Source: a virus
IMG/VR virus record: IMGVR_UViG_3300019926_000239
Span: 1-56,472 of that record
Length of the DNA: 56,472 nt
Reading direction: 5' to 3' (one strand)
Part shown: positions 24,571 to 32,043 of the stretch, one piece after another
Position numbering within the stretch: the stretch's first letter is position 1
Layout of the letters: every line of letters starts with the position of its first letter
The notes under the pieces: model-generated
Database searches by the model: none
What the model saw: only the letters and a program-made list of their open reading frames with translations
What the model was told of the DNA's origin: nothing
Made by a program: the position numbers and the translations under genes

Positions 24571-24965
24571 CGGTTCACTTCGTACGCGTCTACGTCGAGC
24601 CACCGAAGGGCAACGCTCAAAGCGCGATAGACAATCGGATAACGAACTACTCGGAATGGTCGGGTAGCGCGACTAAGCACGGACTCGTCTCGTTTCCGCC
24701 CGACGGCGAGGAACGCTACCTAACCGGATTTTGGCGTTTCGAGGAACAAGGCGAGACACCCACAGGGATACTCCAACGCCTATATGACAACCTCTCAACG
24801 TTCCAAGGCGGGCTTTGGTTCCGCGCGTTCTATCATATCTGCGACCACGACCGCGAGGATAACTTTGGCGATTGCCCCGTCGCCGACTACGCGGCGGAGT
24901 ACGGTAGCGTACCCGACGACATAAAGGATATACCACCGGACGCCGAGGTAGTCGTGCGCGGTTAG
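24567..24965 (+). CDS. Hypothetical protein downstream of the LamG protein, 132 aa
   Basis: ATGA overlap with the LamG gene. The sequence has several aromatic residues (GFWRFEEQGETPTGIL, GLWFRAFYHICDHDRED) and looks like a compact alpha/beta protein. It may be a fibre chaperone or partner. It is the last forward gene of the tail block and overlaps, tail to tail, the SWIM gene on the other strand by four bases. Confidence 0.65.
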   Translation: MTVHFVRVYVEPPKGNAQSAIDNRITNYSEWSGSATKHGLVSFPPDGEERYLTGFWRFEEQGETPTGILQRLYDNLSTFQGGLWFRAFYHICDHDREDNFGDCPVADYAAEYGSVPDDIKDIPPDAEVVVRG

Positions 24966-25303
24966 GGCGTAGGTTTCTCGACTTCCTCGACCTCGACCTC
25001 GCCTGCTACGTGCGCGCCAAATGAGCCATCGCGCTCGCATTCCATCGCCGCATCAACGGGCACGGGACGCGTGCCGGTAGCGAACTCGGCGCGGCGGACG
25101 TGCTTGCACGCCTCACCGTCGCGTAGGTTGTGCATCGAGTCGGGGCACTCGCACGCGCGCTTCTCCAGGTCAACCACGTACGTGCTACCGCTACCGCTTG
25201 CGACCGCGTACATATTTTCGACACCGCGCGCCGCGCCACCCATGTCGGGCATCACGGTCATAACCTCCTCAAGTGCGCGGCGTGTGCGTTTGTCTACACT
25301 CAT
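24962..25303 (-). CDS. SWIM zinc-finger protein, 113 aa
   Basis: Contains the SWIM pattern CECPDSMHNLRDGEACKHVR (CxC...CxH) around residues 52-71, preceded by YVVDLEKRA as in haloarchaeal SWIM proteins. SWIM domains bind DNA or proteins. ATG at 25303 is preceded by GGAGGGTGG. An acidic Val/Glu-rich tail ends the protein. Second gene of a reverse cassette under the promoter at 25449. Confidence 0.8.
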   Translation of the reverse strand: MSVDKRTRRALEEVMTVMPDMGGAARGVENMYAVASGSGSTYVVDLEKRACECPDSMHNLRDGEACKHVRRAEFATGTRPVPVDAAMECERDGSFGAHVAGEVEVEEVEKPTP

Positions 25304-25305
25304 TT

Positions 25306-25448
25306 TTACCACCCTCCGAACGTGGTGGGTTCGTTGTTGAGGGCTTCGCGCGCTTCCTTACGGCGGCGCACGATGCTTCCCTCACCGGTACGCTCGGTCA
25401 TTTGGCGGGCTTCCGTCCAGCGGTCGTCGGTTAGTTCGGTTTGTGTCA
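25306..25448 (-). pseudogene. Small gene with probable one-base frameshift
   Basis: The shared reverse leader places the start at 25448, but that frame reads MTQPN and stops. One added base in the ACACAACCG run would give about 47 residues (ELTDDRWTEARQMTERTGEG and on) ending just before the SWIM gene with GGAGGGTGG. So the gene is either mutated or carries a sequencing error. A shorter frame from an ATG at 25401 (31 aa) has no Shine-Dalgarno sequence. Confidence 0.55.
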
Positions 25449-25508
25449 TCTTGGGTTCACCTCTTTGCTCGCATCCATAGATAAAGGGCGGTACTACTTA
25501 TACCTTTG
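25449..25508 (-). promoter_or_regulatory. Shared promoter and leader, type II, reverse
   Basis: On the minus strand: CCCAAAGGTATAAGTAGTAC, GCCCTTTATCTATGGATGCG and AGCAAAGAGGTGAACCCAAG. Virtually the same as the reverse promoter at 12070. Confidence 0.75.
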
Positions 25509-25569
25509 GGAACAACGACACCGCGCCGTATGGGAGTTTTGAGAACACTACCGTGAGAAGCCGCCGAAA

Positions 25570-25610
25570 ACCGCGTGGAACCGCGCGGGCACGCGCACCG
25601 TAGCGCCGTG
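25570..25610. repeat. GC-rich intergenic repeat
   Basis: Reads ACCGCGTGGAACCGCGCGGG then CACGCGCACCGTAGCGCC, the reverse-complement orientation of the CGCGGTTCCACGCGGT motif. It lies between a reverse promoter and the end of the membrane gene at 25613. Confidence 0.55.
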
Positions 25611-25612
25611 CG

Positions 25613-25993
25613 CTACCTATTCAACCAACGGTCGAGTGCGGGCGTATCACCAATAGGCAACTCCGCATCCGCGTGGCGGTACACGTACACGATAAGGAAC
25701 ACCTCAAGCAAGAGCGTGAGGAGTACCGCCGTCGCGTGCAACGTAACCTCCGCGTACGCCACCGAGGCATAACCGCCGTAGTTGTATAGCAACGTTATCC
25801 CACCAAGCGAAAACAGGAACGCGATATGCCACGGGTTACACTTCCGTCCGGCGACCATTTGGAGTATCACGGCAGCACTAACGCCAAGCGCACCGGCGGC
25901 AACGCCAAGCGTTTGAACGGTTGTCTCACCTAAAACCATCTTAACCCAAACAACACATCCCAACATCATTAAATGTATGGCTACGCGCTTCAC
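25613..25993 (-). CDS. Multi-pass membrane protein, 126 aa (lysis candidate)
   Basis: A GTG start overlaps the upstream stop (GTGA). Four hydrophobic helices are visible: near residues 5-20, 25-48, 55-72 and 82-105 (for example VAIHLMMLGCVVWVKMVLG and LLTLLLEVFLIVYVY). The C-terminus is short and polar. Small multi-helix membrane proteins next to tail genes are often holins, but archaeal holins are poorly known, so this is only a suggestion. Confidence 0.65.
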   Translation of the reverse strand: MKRVAIHLMMLGCVVWVKMVLGETTVQTLGVAAGALGVSAAVILQMVAGRKCNPWHIAFLFSLGGITLLYNYGGYASVAYAEVTLHATAVLLTLLLEVFLIVYVYRHADAELPIGDTPALDRWLNR

Positions 25994-26256
25994 TCGTCGC
26001 CACTACCGCCGCCGCCCTCGCCACTACCACCGTCACCCTCCTCACCAGGTGAGCCGACTTCTACTTGAAGCGGCAAGTTGTCAAGTACCATATCGACACC
26101 CAAGAGCGCGCCGATAACCAAGACAAGGAGGTGCAAGCGCGCGGCTTCTATCTCACCGTATCCCAGGAACTCGGCGATGAGGAGGAACAGAAGTACGCCT
26201 ACGGATAGCAAGCCACCGGCGGCGCGTGCGAACCGTAAGTAAGGGCGCTTTTTCAT
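25990..26256 (-). CDS. Two-helix membrane protein with Gly/Asp-rich tail, 88 aa
   Basis: ATG at 26256 gives a basic N-terminus (MKKRPYLRFARA), two hydrophobic segments (about 12-33 and 40-58) and an acidic Gly/Ser-rich end (about 65-88). A longer upstream frame has no leader signal and reads poorly. It is coupled to the next membrane gene by overlap. The charge distribution (basic start, two helices) resembles small class II holins. Confidence 0.65.
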   Translation of the reverse strand: MKKRPYLRFARAAGGLLSVGVLLFLLIAEFLGYGEIEAARLHLLVLVIGALLGVDMVLDNLPLQVEVGSPGEEGDGGSGEGGGGSGDE

Positions 26257-26276
26257 ATTGTACGACACCCTAAGCA

Positions 26277-26299
26277 CGCGTGGTTCTTGAAACCACGCG
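26277..26299. repeat. Perfect inverted repeat between divergent genes
   Basis: CGCGTGGTT and AACCACGCG flank a 5-base CTTGA loop. It lies 20 bp upstream of the reverse membrane gene and 110 bp upstream of the forward gene at 26411. It may be an operator or a member of the GC-rich repeat family. Confidence 0.6.
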
Positions 26300-26353
26300 G
26301 TCGTATGCGGGCAAACGCGGCGACTTGTTAGGTAATACCGAGTAATACATAAG

Positions 26354-26410
26354 CCAAAGGTATAAGTAACACCGGCAATTAAAGACGACCGGAGACGAGG
26401 TGAACCCAAG
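26354..26410 (+). promoter_or_regulatory. Shared promoter and leader, diverged copy
   Basis: CCAAAGGTATAAGTAACACC is conserved, but the leader differs (GGCAATTAAAGACGACCGG) before GAGACGAGGTGAACCCAAG and the ATG at 26411. Confidence 0.65.
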
Positions 26411-27646
26411 ATGGCAAGCAACGACACCGAGTACGAAGCGACGTATAGCACGGACGGGTATGGAATACCAAAGTGGTACACGGAAAGCGTAACCGCACCA
26501 CACGGACGGCACAACCGCACCGGTGGCACGTGGAACGACGTGGTTGCCACACTAACCGATGAGTACGGCGCAACCACGCGCGCGGTCTACTACGAGGACG
26601 AGAGCCAGGGCGGCAAGTTCGAGATTCCGCACCGCGCCGCCGTCGTGAATCCGGCGTGGGAGGGTGAGGATGGCACGGACGACGCACCCCAAGACCATGC
26701 GGCTTGGACTACGGCAAGCACAGACTACACGCCGGTGAACGCCGACGAGGCACTCGGCACGTTCACCAGCGTAGCGCATAACCGCGGCTACGAACACGCG
26801 TACGGTAAGGTCGTGGCGCGCCGCAACGGCGGAGAGGTGGTAGCCGAAATCCTCCTCGACGACCTACGGATGGAGTATGAGGGCACCGAGTACGTGTTCG
26901 GCATAGAAGCGGGCTACGACCACTTCGGTAATACGGCGGTGTGGAGTAGCCTCATAGCGTACAACACGGAAACCGGTGCGCCGTTACGCCACCTTAGTGA
27001 GCGTATGGCGTTCCGGCACCAGGGCACCGAGGTACGTGAGCGCGTGAGCGAGTGGTATGAAAACGTGCTTGAGCGTGCGGAAACGCTACGCGACGAGATG
27101 CTTAACGTGGTGGCGGATGCGGATGCGTACGAGGTTGAGGTGAGCGAACTACCGGCGTCCGTAGCCGAGTGGTATGAGGCGATGGGTTTCCCAACCTCTT
27201 ACGCCGAGCGTGCCGCCAACCGCGTGCCTACACCGGCGGGCAACAACGGCAACCCCACGGCACTCGACCTTTACAACGCGATAACCTCAACGCTACAAGA
27301 GGAGTTCAACGGCAAGCGCGGCGGCAGCGCGATACAACGCCACGCAAGCCGTGCGAACGAGATACTATTCGCACCGGACGCCGCGGAACGTGCCGCGCTT
27401 GAAACCCTCCTCGACGGTTATGAGAACCAGGCGGCGCTTGAGGAGTACGAGGATGGTGAGGTGCCGGACGCCGAGGAGGTTGAGGGCGTACGCGAGCGGT
27501 ACCAACGTCTACAAGAGGGCATCGAGCAATTCGAGGGTTTCCGTGACCGTGTGCGCACGATACTCGACGGAGTTGAGGCAGACGACGAGGAGGGCGGCAA
27601 CGGTGAGAGCGAAAACCAGGCGGCGCTTACGGATGGAGGTTGGTAA
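26411..27646 (+). CDS. Hypothetical protein, possibly DUF932-like, 411 aa
   Basis: The first half is beta-rich with aromatic residues (YGIPKWYTESVTAPHG) and includes FGIEAGYDHFGNTAVWSSLI and RHLSERMAFRHQGTEV, which recalls the DUF932 phage/plasmid family; the match is by eye and weak. The second half is helical, with a charged coiled-coil-like region near 330-400. Proteins of that family are often linked to recombination genes. It heads the operon that ends with the resolvase. Confidence 0.6.
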   Translation: MASNDTEYEATYSTDGYGIPKWYTESVTAPHGRHNRTGGTWNDVVATLTDEYGATTRAVYYEDESQGGKFEIPHRAAVVNPAWEGEDGTDDAPQDHAAWTTASTDYTPVNADEALGTFTSVAHNRGYEHAYGKVVARRNGGEVVAEILLDDLRMEYEGTEYVFGIEAGYDHFGNTAVWSSLIAYNTETGAPLRHLSERMAFRHQGTEVRERVSEWYENVLERAETLRDEMLNVVADADAYEVEVSELPASVAEWYEAMGFPTSYAERAANRVPTPAGNNGNPTALDLYNAITSTLQEEFNGKRGGSAIQRHASRANEILFAPDAAERAALETLLDGYENQAALEEYEDGEVPDAEEVEGVRERYQRLQEGIEQFEGFRDRVRTILDGVEADDEEGGNGESENQAALTDGGW

Positions 27647-27648
27647 AC

Positions 27649-29274
27649 ATGGAACAAAAACAACTCAACGAAGTGGACGAGTATAGCCACGGGCGTATAG
27701 AAGCGGAAATACCGGATACGGCTACCGAGCGGCAAACCGAGGTTTTGGTGGCGGCGATACGTAACCCCGACCTCAAGATAAGCGAACTTGCGGAGGCGAG
27801 CGACCTCGACCCTAACCACGTGGTTGAGGTGCTACGTAGCCTCGCCACCGGCGTGCTACAAGAGCAAGCACGCGCCGCGCACGAAGCAAGTAACCTCCGC
27901 GACGGGCACAAAGAGGCGGAGAACTTTAGCGAACTCACGCGCAAGCAAAAGGCGGTCGTGGACTACCTGGCACGCCACCCGCGTATCGACTGGCGTACCG
28001 TGAGCGGTGCCGACCTCAACGAAGGGATACGTGAGTATGAGGAGGGTGAGGCGGCGGACGCACCAGCGATGTCCGATTCGTACGTTAAGCGTGTGGCAGC
28101 GCAATACGCCGGACTCATCGAACGGCGGCGCGCGTGGTACCGTGAGCATAACCCCGCGGCAATCAGCGACGAGGAGGTGAGCGTCGAAGCCAACCGACCG
28201 GGTAAAGAGGATACGCCGCGTGAGTACCTCGGCGACCGTTTCGAGTTGCCAAGCGAGAACCTCGACGTGGGTGAGGGTGAGGATGCCGTCGAGGAGTTAA
28301 CCGAGGACGAACGGCTTGACCAGGCGTTCAAAAAAGCAAGCCAACGCCTCGCCACGGTTGAGGTGGTCGAGGGCGAGTTATACCTCAACGGTGAGCATCA
28401 AGATACGCACCGCGTTGAGCCGCGTAGCCACATCGGCGACGACGACTTTTACGACGGCGACGTGCGCATCGGTGAGGTATATGAGGGCGTGGTTAACGGC
28501 TTCGCAAGTTGGGGCGTGTGGTGGACGGTGGGCGGCACACCAGACACGCCGGACGATGTGAGCGGCATATCGCCGGAGGACGAACTCAACGCCGCCGGTT
28601 ACACGACAGACAACTTCGAGGTGGGCGACACTCATACGCTTGTGTGCTTCGGACGCGTAACCGGTCAAGACGGGCGCACCAGGCATCGGTTCGTACCGGA
28701 ACCGGAAGCGGTGCGTAAGCGGCGTCGTGAGCGCCGTAGACGCGGCGTTAGCGGAGAGGGTGAGGCAACGGACGCGGAGAGCGAGGACGGACGTGAGGAG
28801 GGCGAGAGCGACGTTTACGAACCAGACAACTACGACCGCGGGGATGCAGCGGAAACCCTCGACAACCTGGTGGGCACGGTAAGCACGATGGTCGAGCGCG
28901 TGAACGAGTTGGAGGATGAGAACTTACCGGAACGTATGGAAGCGGTAGCCGCCGGGTTAAGCGAGGTTGAGGAGGACGTTAGGGATGCCATCAATACGGC
29001 AAGCGGCGGCGCGGGCAAAGCCGACGAGGCAATCGAGAAGGTTGAGGAGTTACGCGAGGACGTTGAGGAGTTAGCCGAGGGTGTGGGGCGCGTAGGCGGG
29101 CAAGCGCACGAAAATGAACAGGCAATCGAGCGCGTTGAGGATGCGGTGCGTGCGGCAGCGGACGCCGACCCCGACGTAGACCTACAAACCGCAATCCAAG
29201 AGATACGCGACCACGGCGGTGAGGTGCGGTTCAACGCGGTAAACAGCGACGAGGGAGGTGAGGACGATGAGTGA
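27649..29274 (+). CDS. wHTH, S1-like and coiled-coil protein, 541 aa
   Basis: Start ATG has GGATGGAGG upstream. The N-terminus (ATERQTEVLVAAIRNPDLKI, SELAEASDLDPNHVVEVLR) is a winged helix. A second helical part (FSELTRKQKAVVDYLARHP) follows. Around residues 265-360 an S1/OB-like segment reads RIGEVYEGVVNGFASWGVWW. Residues about 360-380 are Arg-rich, and 400-520 form a long acidic coiled coil. A role in nucleic acid binding is likely. It resembles halovirus proteins of unknown function; S1 domains also appear in the gene at 49988. Confidence 0.7.
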   Translation: MEQKQLNEVDEYSHGRIEAEIPDTATERQTEVLVAAIRNPDLKISELAEASDLDPNHVVEVLRSLATGVLQEQARAAHEASNLRDGHKEAENFSELTRKQKAVVDYLARHPRIDWRTVSGADLNEGIREYEEGEAADAPAMSDSYVKRVAAQYAGLIERRRAWYREHNPAAISDEEVSVEANRPGKEDTPREYLGDRFELPSENLDVGEGEDAVEELTEDERLDQAFKKASQRLATVEVVEGELYLNGEHQDTHRVEPRSHIGDDDFYDGDVRIGEVYEGVVNGFASWGVWWTVGGTPDTPDDVSGISPEDELNAAGYTTDNFEVGDTHTLVCFGRVTGQDGRTRHRFVPEPEAVRKRRRERRRRGVSGEGEATDAESEDGREEGESDVYEPDNYDRGDAAETLDNLVGTVSTMVERVNELEDENLPERMEAVAAGLSEVEEDVRDAINTASGGAGKADEAIEKVEELREDVEELAEGVGRVGGQAHENEQAIERVEDAVRAAADADPDVDLQTAIQEIRDHGGEVRFNAVNSDEGGEDDE

Positions 29275-29497
29275 GTACCTACGCAACGCGCAAACGGGCA
29301 CGTTCGACGCCCACCTCTTTGAGCGTGAGGAGGTCGAGGATGCCGGCGGCGGTGTGGGTGAGCAAGCGGATAAGCCGGTGGCGAGCGTGTGCAACTTCAC
29401 AACCTCATACGGTGAGTTCGAGGAGGTTGAGGACGTTGAGGACGCGGAGGGGTTGTGTGAGAAGTGCCGCGATGCAGCGGGTGAGGCGGATGAGTGA
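29267..29497 (+). CDS. Small acidic Cys-containing protein, 76 aa
   Basis: Overlaps the previous gene by eight bases with GGAGGTGAGG as Shine-Dalgarno. Three cysteines (SVCNFTT and LCEKC) could form a partial zinc site. Mostly acidic. It is one of a series of four overlapping small genes. No family recognised. Confidence 0.7.
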   Translation: MSEYLRNAQTGTFDAHLFEREEVEDAGGGVGEQADKPVASVCNFTTSYGEFEEVEDVEDAEGLCEKCRDAAGEADE

Positions 29498-29687
29498 CGA
29501 GGTGCAAGAGGTGGTCGAGGAGGTTGACCAGCATCTCAAGTCGGCGCTTGAACACGCAAACACTCACATGAGCCACGACGACATACGCCCGTCCGCGCTT
29601 ATGGCGTTCGACGAGGTTGAGGAAGCGCGGCAAGCACTCAACAAGATTGACGAGCGCGACTTTACCACGGAGGAGGACGATGGTTGA
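29490..29687 (+). CDS. Small helical acidic protein, 65 aa
   Basis: ATG inside the end of the upstream gene. The protein is almost all helix (VQEVVEEVDQHLKSALEHAN, then EEARQALNKIDERD). No Cys and no catalytic motif. Stop overlaps the next start. Unknown function. Confidence 0.7.
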   Translation: MSDEVQEVVEEVDQHLKSALEHANTHMSHDDIRPSALMAFDEVEEARQALNKIDERDFTTEEDDG

Positions 29688-30045
29688 GTGGGTTGAGCAA
29701 GAGGGTGAGGAATGGATGTTGTACCGCAACCAGGGCAACACGGCGGCACTCATCACGCCGGACAACCCTCTCCGACAGTGCCGGGCACCAAGCGTCCTCG
29801 CCACGGTAAGAGTGACGCGCCAAGCGTTGCGTATGGCGGAATACCTCGGCTTCGCAAACGCGCGCATAACACCCGCACTCGTGGATAAGGACTCTCTCAA
29901 GACCGTCCCAGGTTTGTGGGTGCGCCCGCACGACGACGACTACCGTACGGTTGAGTATGAGGGTGAGGAAGTGCATCTCCTCGTAGCGGGGCGGGATGTG
30001 GACGACGACGAGGCGGAGGAATACAACGTGGCGAAGGTGAGGTGA
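29680..30045 (+). CDS. Hypothetical alpha/beta protein, 121 aa
   Basis: ATG overlaps the previous gene; GGAGGAGG is the Shine-Dalgarno sequence. Includes EWMLYRNQGNTAALITPDN and LWVRPHDDDYRTVEYEGEEV, a strand-rich pattern. Conserved family not recognised. Located in the resolvase operon. Confidence 0.7.
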   Translation: MVEWVEQEGEEWMLYRNQGNTAALITPDNPLRQCRAPSVLATVRVTRQALRMAEYLGFANARITPALVDKDSLKTVPGLWVRPHDDDYRTVEYEGEEVHLLVAGRDVDDDEAEEYNVAKVR

Positions 30046-30047
30046 GT

Positions 30048-30485
30048 ATGGTCAAACCAGAAGACCGGCTACCGGATGGCGTGGATACGGTTGAGGAGTA
30101 CCGTGAACTACCGCCTACGGTGAAAGGCGACATCGAGGTGGACGCCACACGCATTCCCAAGAAGTACGCGCGCCCACCGCGGCACGAACTCGAACAGATA
30201 ATCGAGGAGGGCGATGAGCGTACGGGCATCTACGTGGTGGCGGAACACTACGATGTGGGTGACAGCGTAGCCGGACGGTGGTTGTGCCACTACGGGTTAT
30301 ATGAGCCGGTGCGTGACGAGGACGGCAACGCTACGGAAGCGGGCACTTGCAGCGACATGGGCAAACGCCTCATCGAGATGGACCCGGACGAGTTTAGCCG
30401 TGAGTACGTGCCGGAACGGCTACGCCGCGACCAGGGTGAGGAGGTAACTCGCCAAACGAACGAAATGTTCGCGGAGGGGGATTAG
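30048..30485 (+). CDS. HTH-like protein, paralogue of the gene at 745
   Basis: Residues about 48-85 read RHELEQIIEEGDER, then VVAEHYDVGDSVAGRWLCHY, a helix-turn-helix of the homeodomain type found in phage small DNA-binding proteins. The C-terminal DPDEFSREYVPERLRRD repeats the tail of the paralogue. ATG at 30048 is chosen over GTG six bases upstream because of spacing to GGTGAGG. 145 aa. May regulate or bind viral DNA. Confidence 0.75.
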   Translation: MVKPEDRLPDGVDTVEEYRELPPTVKGDIEVDATRIPKKYARPPRHELEQIIEEGDERTGIYVVAEHYDVGDSVAGRWLCHYGLYEPVRDEDGNATEAGTCSDMGKRLIEMDPDEFSREYVPERLRRDQGEEVTRQTNEMFAEGD

Positions 30486-30486
30486 C

Positions 30487-30819
30487 GTGGGCTACCGCAC
30501 GGAGTGCCACTTCGATGGTTGCGCCACGCGGTTCGTTGCGGTTTCACGCGGCGAGTACCTCGAACACGTCGAGGAGGTACACGGTGAGGTTGAGGCGGAG
30601 ATATATCGAGAAGTGAGCGGGCAAGAGGTTGAGGAGATGGATGTACCGCCGGCAGCGGTGGTCGAGTATGCCGTCGAGTCGCTTGAACAGATACTACCGG
30701 TACCACTCGACCAGGTGGAAATCGAGAGCATCGACGTGGCGTTTGACCCCACGGCGGAACGTAGCCACTCGTTCACGTTCGACTTTGAGGACGAGGAGGG
30801 CGGCGGGCAAGATTCATAA
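30487..30819 (+). CDS. C2H2 zinc-finger protein, 110 aa
   Basis: GTG start right after the previous stop, with GGAGGGGG upstream. The N-terminus is a classical C2H2 finger: CHFDGCATRF, then YLEHVEEVHG, with Cys-x4-Cys and His-x4-His. The rest is acidic helix and strand, with LDQVEIESIDVAFDP. C2H2 proteins are typical of archaeal viruses and usually act as DNA-binding regulators. Confidence 0.75.
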   Translation: MGYRTECHFDGCATRFVAVSRGEYLEHVEEVHGEVEAEIYREVSGQEVEEMDVPPAAVVEYAVESLEQILPVPLDQVEIESIDVAFDPTAERSHSFTFDFEDEEGGGQDS

Positions 30820-30845
30820 CCAGGCGGCGGCAATACCGTGGCAAC

Positions 30846-31088
30846 GTGGGCGAACTACCTCGGTGTCCCGATTGCGGGCGTGCCGACCTCAAGCGCGGCA
30901 AGCGTGCCGAAGTGGTGCGTGGTTATTGGTGCCCGGATTGCGTGCGCCTCATCGAGTTCGAGGAGGTACACGACCACCGCCTCGGCAACCCGTCGAGTTT
31001 CGGCACGTTAACGGACATCGTTGAGAGCCAACAACAACCAAGCGAGCAAGAGGACGACAACAAAGGAAACTTCAAACATGGCAGATAG
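30846..31088 (+). CDS. Zinc-ribbon protein, 80 aa
   Basis: Four cysteines (CPDCGRADL and YWCPDC) form a ribbon. The C-terminal half is Gln/Ser/Asp-rich and probably disordered. The GTG start is the first plausible in-frame start after the previous stop. The end overlaps the next gene by eleven bases. Confidence 0.6.
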   Translation: MGELPRCPDCGRADLKRGKRAEVVRGYWCPDCVRLIEFEEVHDHRLGNPSSFGTLTDIVESQQQPSEQEDDNKGNFKHGR

Positions 31089-31356
31089 AATCGCAAGAAT
31101 AGGCGTAGCGTTGACCGTGGCGGGTTTGGTGTGGGCGGGCGTGGTGTATTACACACACGGCGTCAACAACGCACTACTCGCCCTCGGAATAGCAACGGTC
31201 GGGTTCCTCCTCACCGCCGCCGGTGCGGATGAGGACGAGGTGGTTACGGTATGCGAAGCGTGTGGTGCCGACCCGGTGCCGCCTCAAGAGGGTGGCGTTT
31301 ACCGGTTGTGTGAGCCGTGCGAGGACGAGTTGCCAACGGACGCGGAGGGTGAGTAA
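31078..31356 (+). CDS. Membrane protein with C-terminal zinc ribbon, 92 aa
   Basis: ATG inside the preceding gene. Two hydrophobic helices (about 6-24 and 30-48: VALTVAGLVWAGVVYY and ALLALGIATVGFLLTAAG) are followed by a ribbon with CEACGADP and CEPCEDE. Likely anchored in the host membrane with the zinc part on one face. Role unknown. Confidence 0.7.
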   Translation: MADRIARIGVALTVAGLVWAGVVYYTHGVNNALLALGIATVGFLLTAAGADEDEVVTVCEACGADPVPPQEGGVYRLCEPCEDELPTDAEGE

Positions 31357-31357
31357 C

Positions 31358-31810
31358 GTGGGCGGCGCGGGCAAAGAGCGCGGCGTCGTTAAGGCGTTCT
31401 ATGAGTTGGGTTTCGCCGTGCAACGTTCACCGAGTAGCGGCAGCGCCACGGAACGAGAGTTACCGGATATAACGGTGCTACAACGCGACGAGGTTGATGG
31501 TGTGGTGAGGGCGCGGGCGATGGCGATTGAGCATAAGGCGACCAGCGACACCACCGCGTACGTGGACGGGCAAGAGGTTGAGGAGTTGCGTGAGTACGCG
31601 CGCCGTGCCGGCGCACAACCATACCTCGGCGTCAAGTTCAAAAAGAGCGGTGTGCGCCGTCCGCACTACCTGGTTAAGCCGAAGGATGCGCGCCTCACCA
31701 GCGGCGGCAACTTCGGGCTACCGCACGCGGATGTACGTGAACGCGCCGTATATGAGGTCTACGAGTCCACGGAACAGAAGCCGGCGGAGTTCAACCGCGT
31801 CGAGGAGTAA
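31358..31810 (+). CDS. hjc: Archaeal Holliday junction resolvase (Hjc-like), 150 aa
   Basis: Conserved features of Hjc nucleases are visible: N-terminal KERGVVKAFYELGFAVQRSP and SGSATERELPD with D37, then AMAIEHK with E58 and K60 (the E-x-K of PD-(D/E)XK nucleases), and AGAQPYLGVKFKKSG. The enzyme cuts four-way junctions, likely to resolve replication or packaging intermediates. GTG start one base after the previous stop. Length fits the family. It ends the operon and is followed by a T-rich terminator. Confidence 0.85.
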   Translation: MGGAGKERGVVKAFYELGFAVQRSPSSGSATERELPDITVLQRDEVDGVVRARAMAIEHKATSDTTAYVDGQEVEELREYARRAGAQPYLGVKFKKSGVRRPHYLVKPKDARLTSGGNFGLPHADVRERAVYEVYESTEQKPAEFNRVEE

Positions 31811-31814
31811 CCGG

Positions 31815-31834
31815 GTTTTCGTTTTTTCTTTTTT
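31815..31834 (+). terminator. T-rich terminator after the resolvase gene
   Basis: GTTTTCGTTTTTTCTTTTTT directly follows the stop codon. Poly-T tracts end transcription in archaea. A second T-rich run (GTTTTTTGGTTTTTGG) lies at 31930-31945. Confidence 0.65.
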
Positions 31835-31980
31835 GGTAGCGTGAGAGATAGGCGGGCGTGTGACGGGAGTACCGTAACACTACGATAGGACGGCACCGTT
31901 ACGTATGGCGATTGTGTGTTTTTGAGGACGTTTTTTGGTTTTTGGATGCGCCGGTACTACTACTATTCTAACCTAATAAG

Positions 31981-32002
31981 TTACCATACCGTTACCGTAC
32001 CG
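31981..32002. repeat. Tandem 11-bp direct repeat upstream of RHH gene
   Basis: TTACCATACCG is followed at once by TTACCGTACCG. The pair is five bases upstream of the TATA box of the RHH gene, so it is a good candidate operator for self-regulation. Confidence 0.6.
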
Positions 32003-32005
32003 ATA

Positions 32006-32015
32006 GGATTTAAGC
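32006..32015 (+). promoter_or_regulatory. TATA box of the RHH gene
   Basis: GGATTTAAGC is about 30 bp upstream of the ATG at 32044, suiting a leaderless or nearly leaderless transcript. Confidence 0.55.
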
Positions 32016-32043
32016 CGTATGCTACCGCATCCGTTAGCGTACT

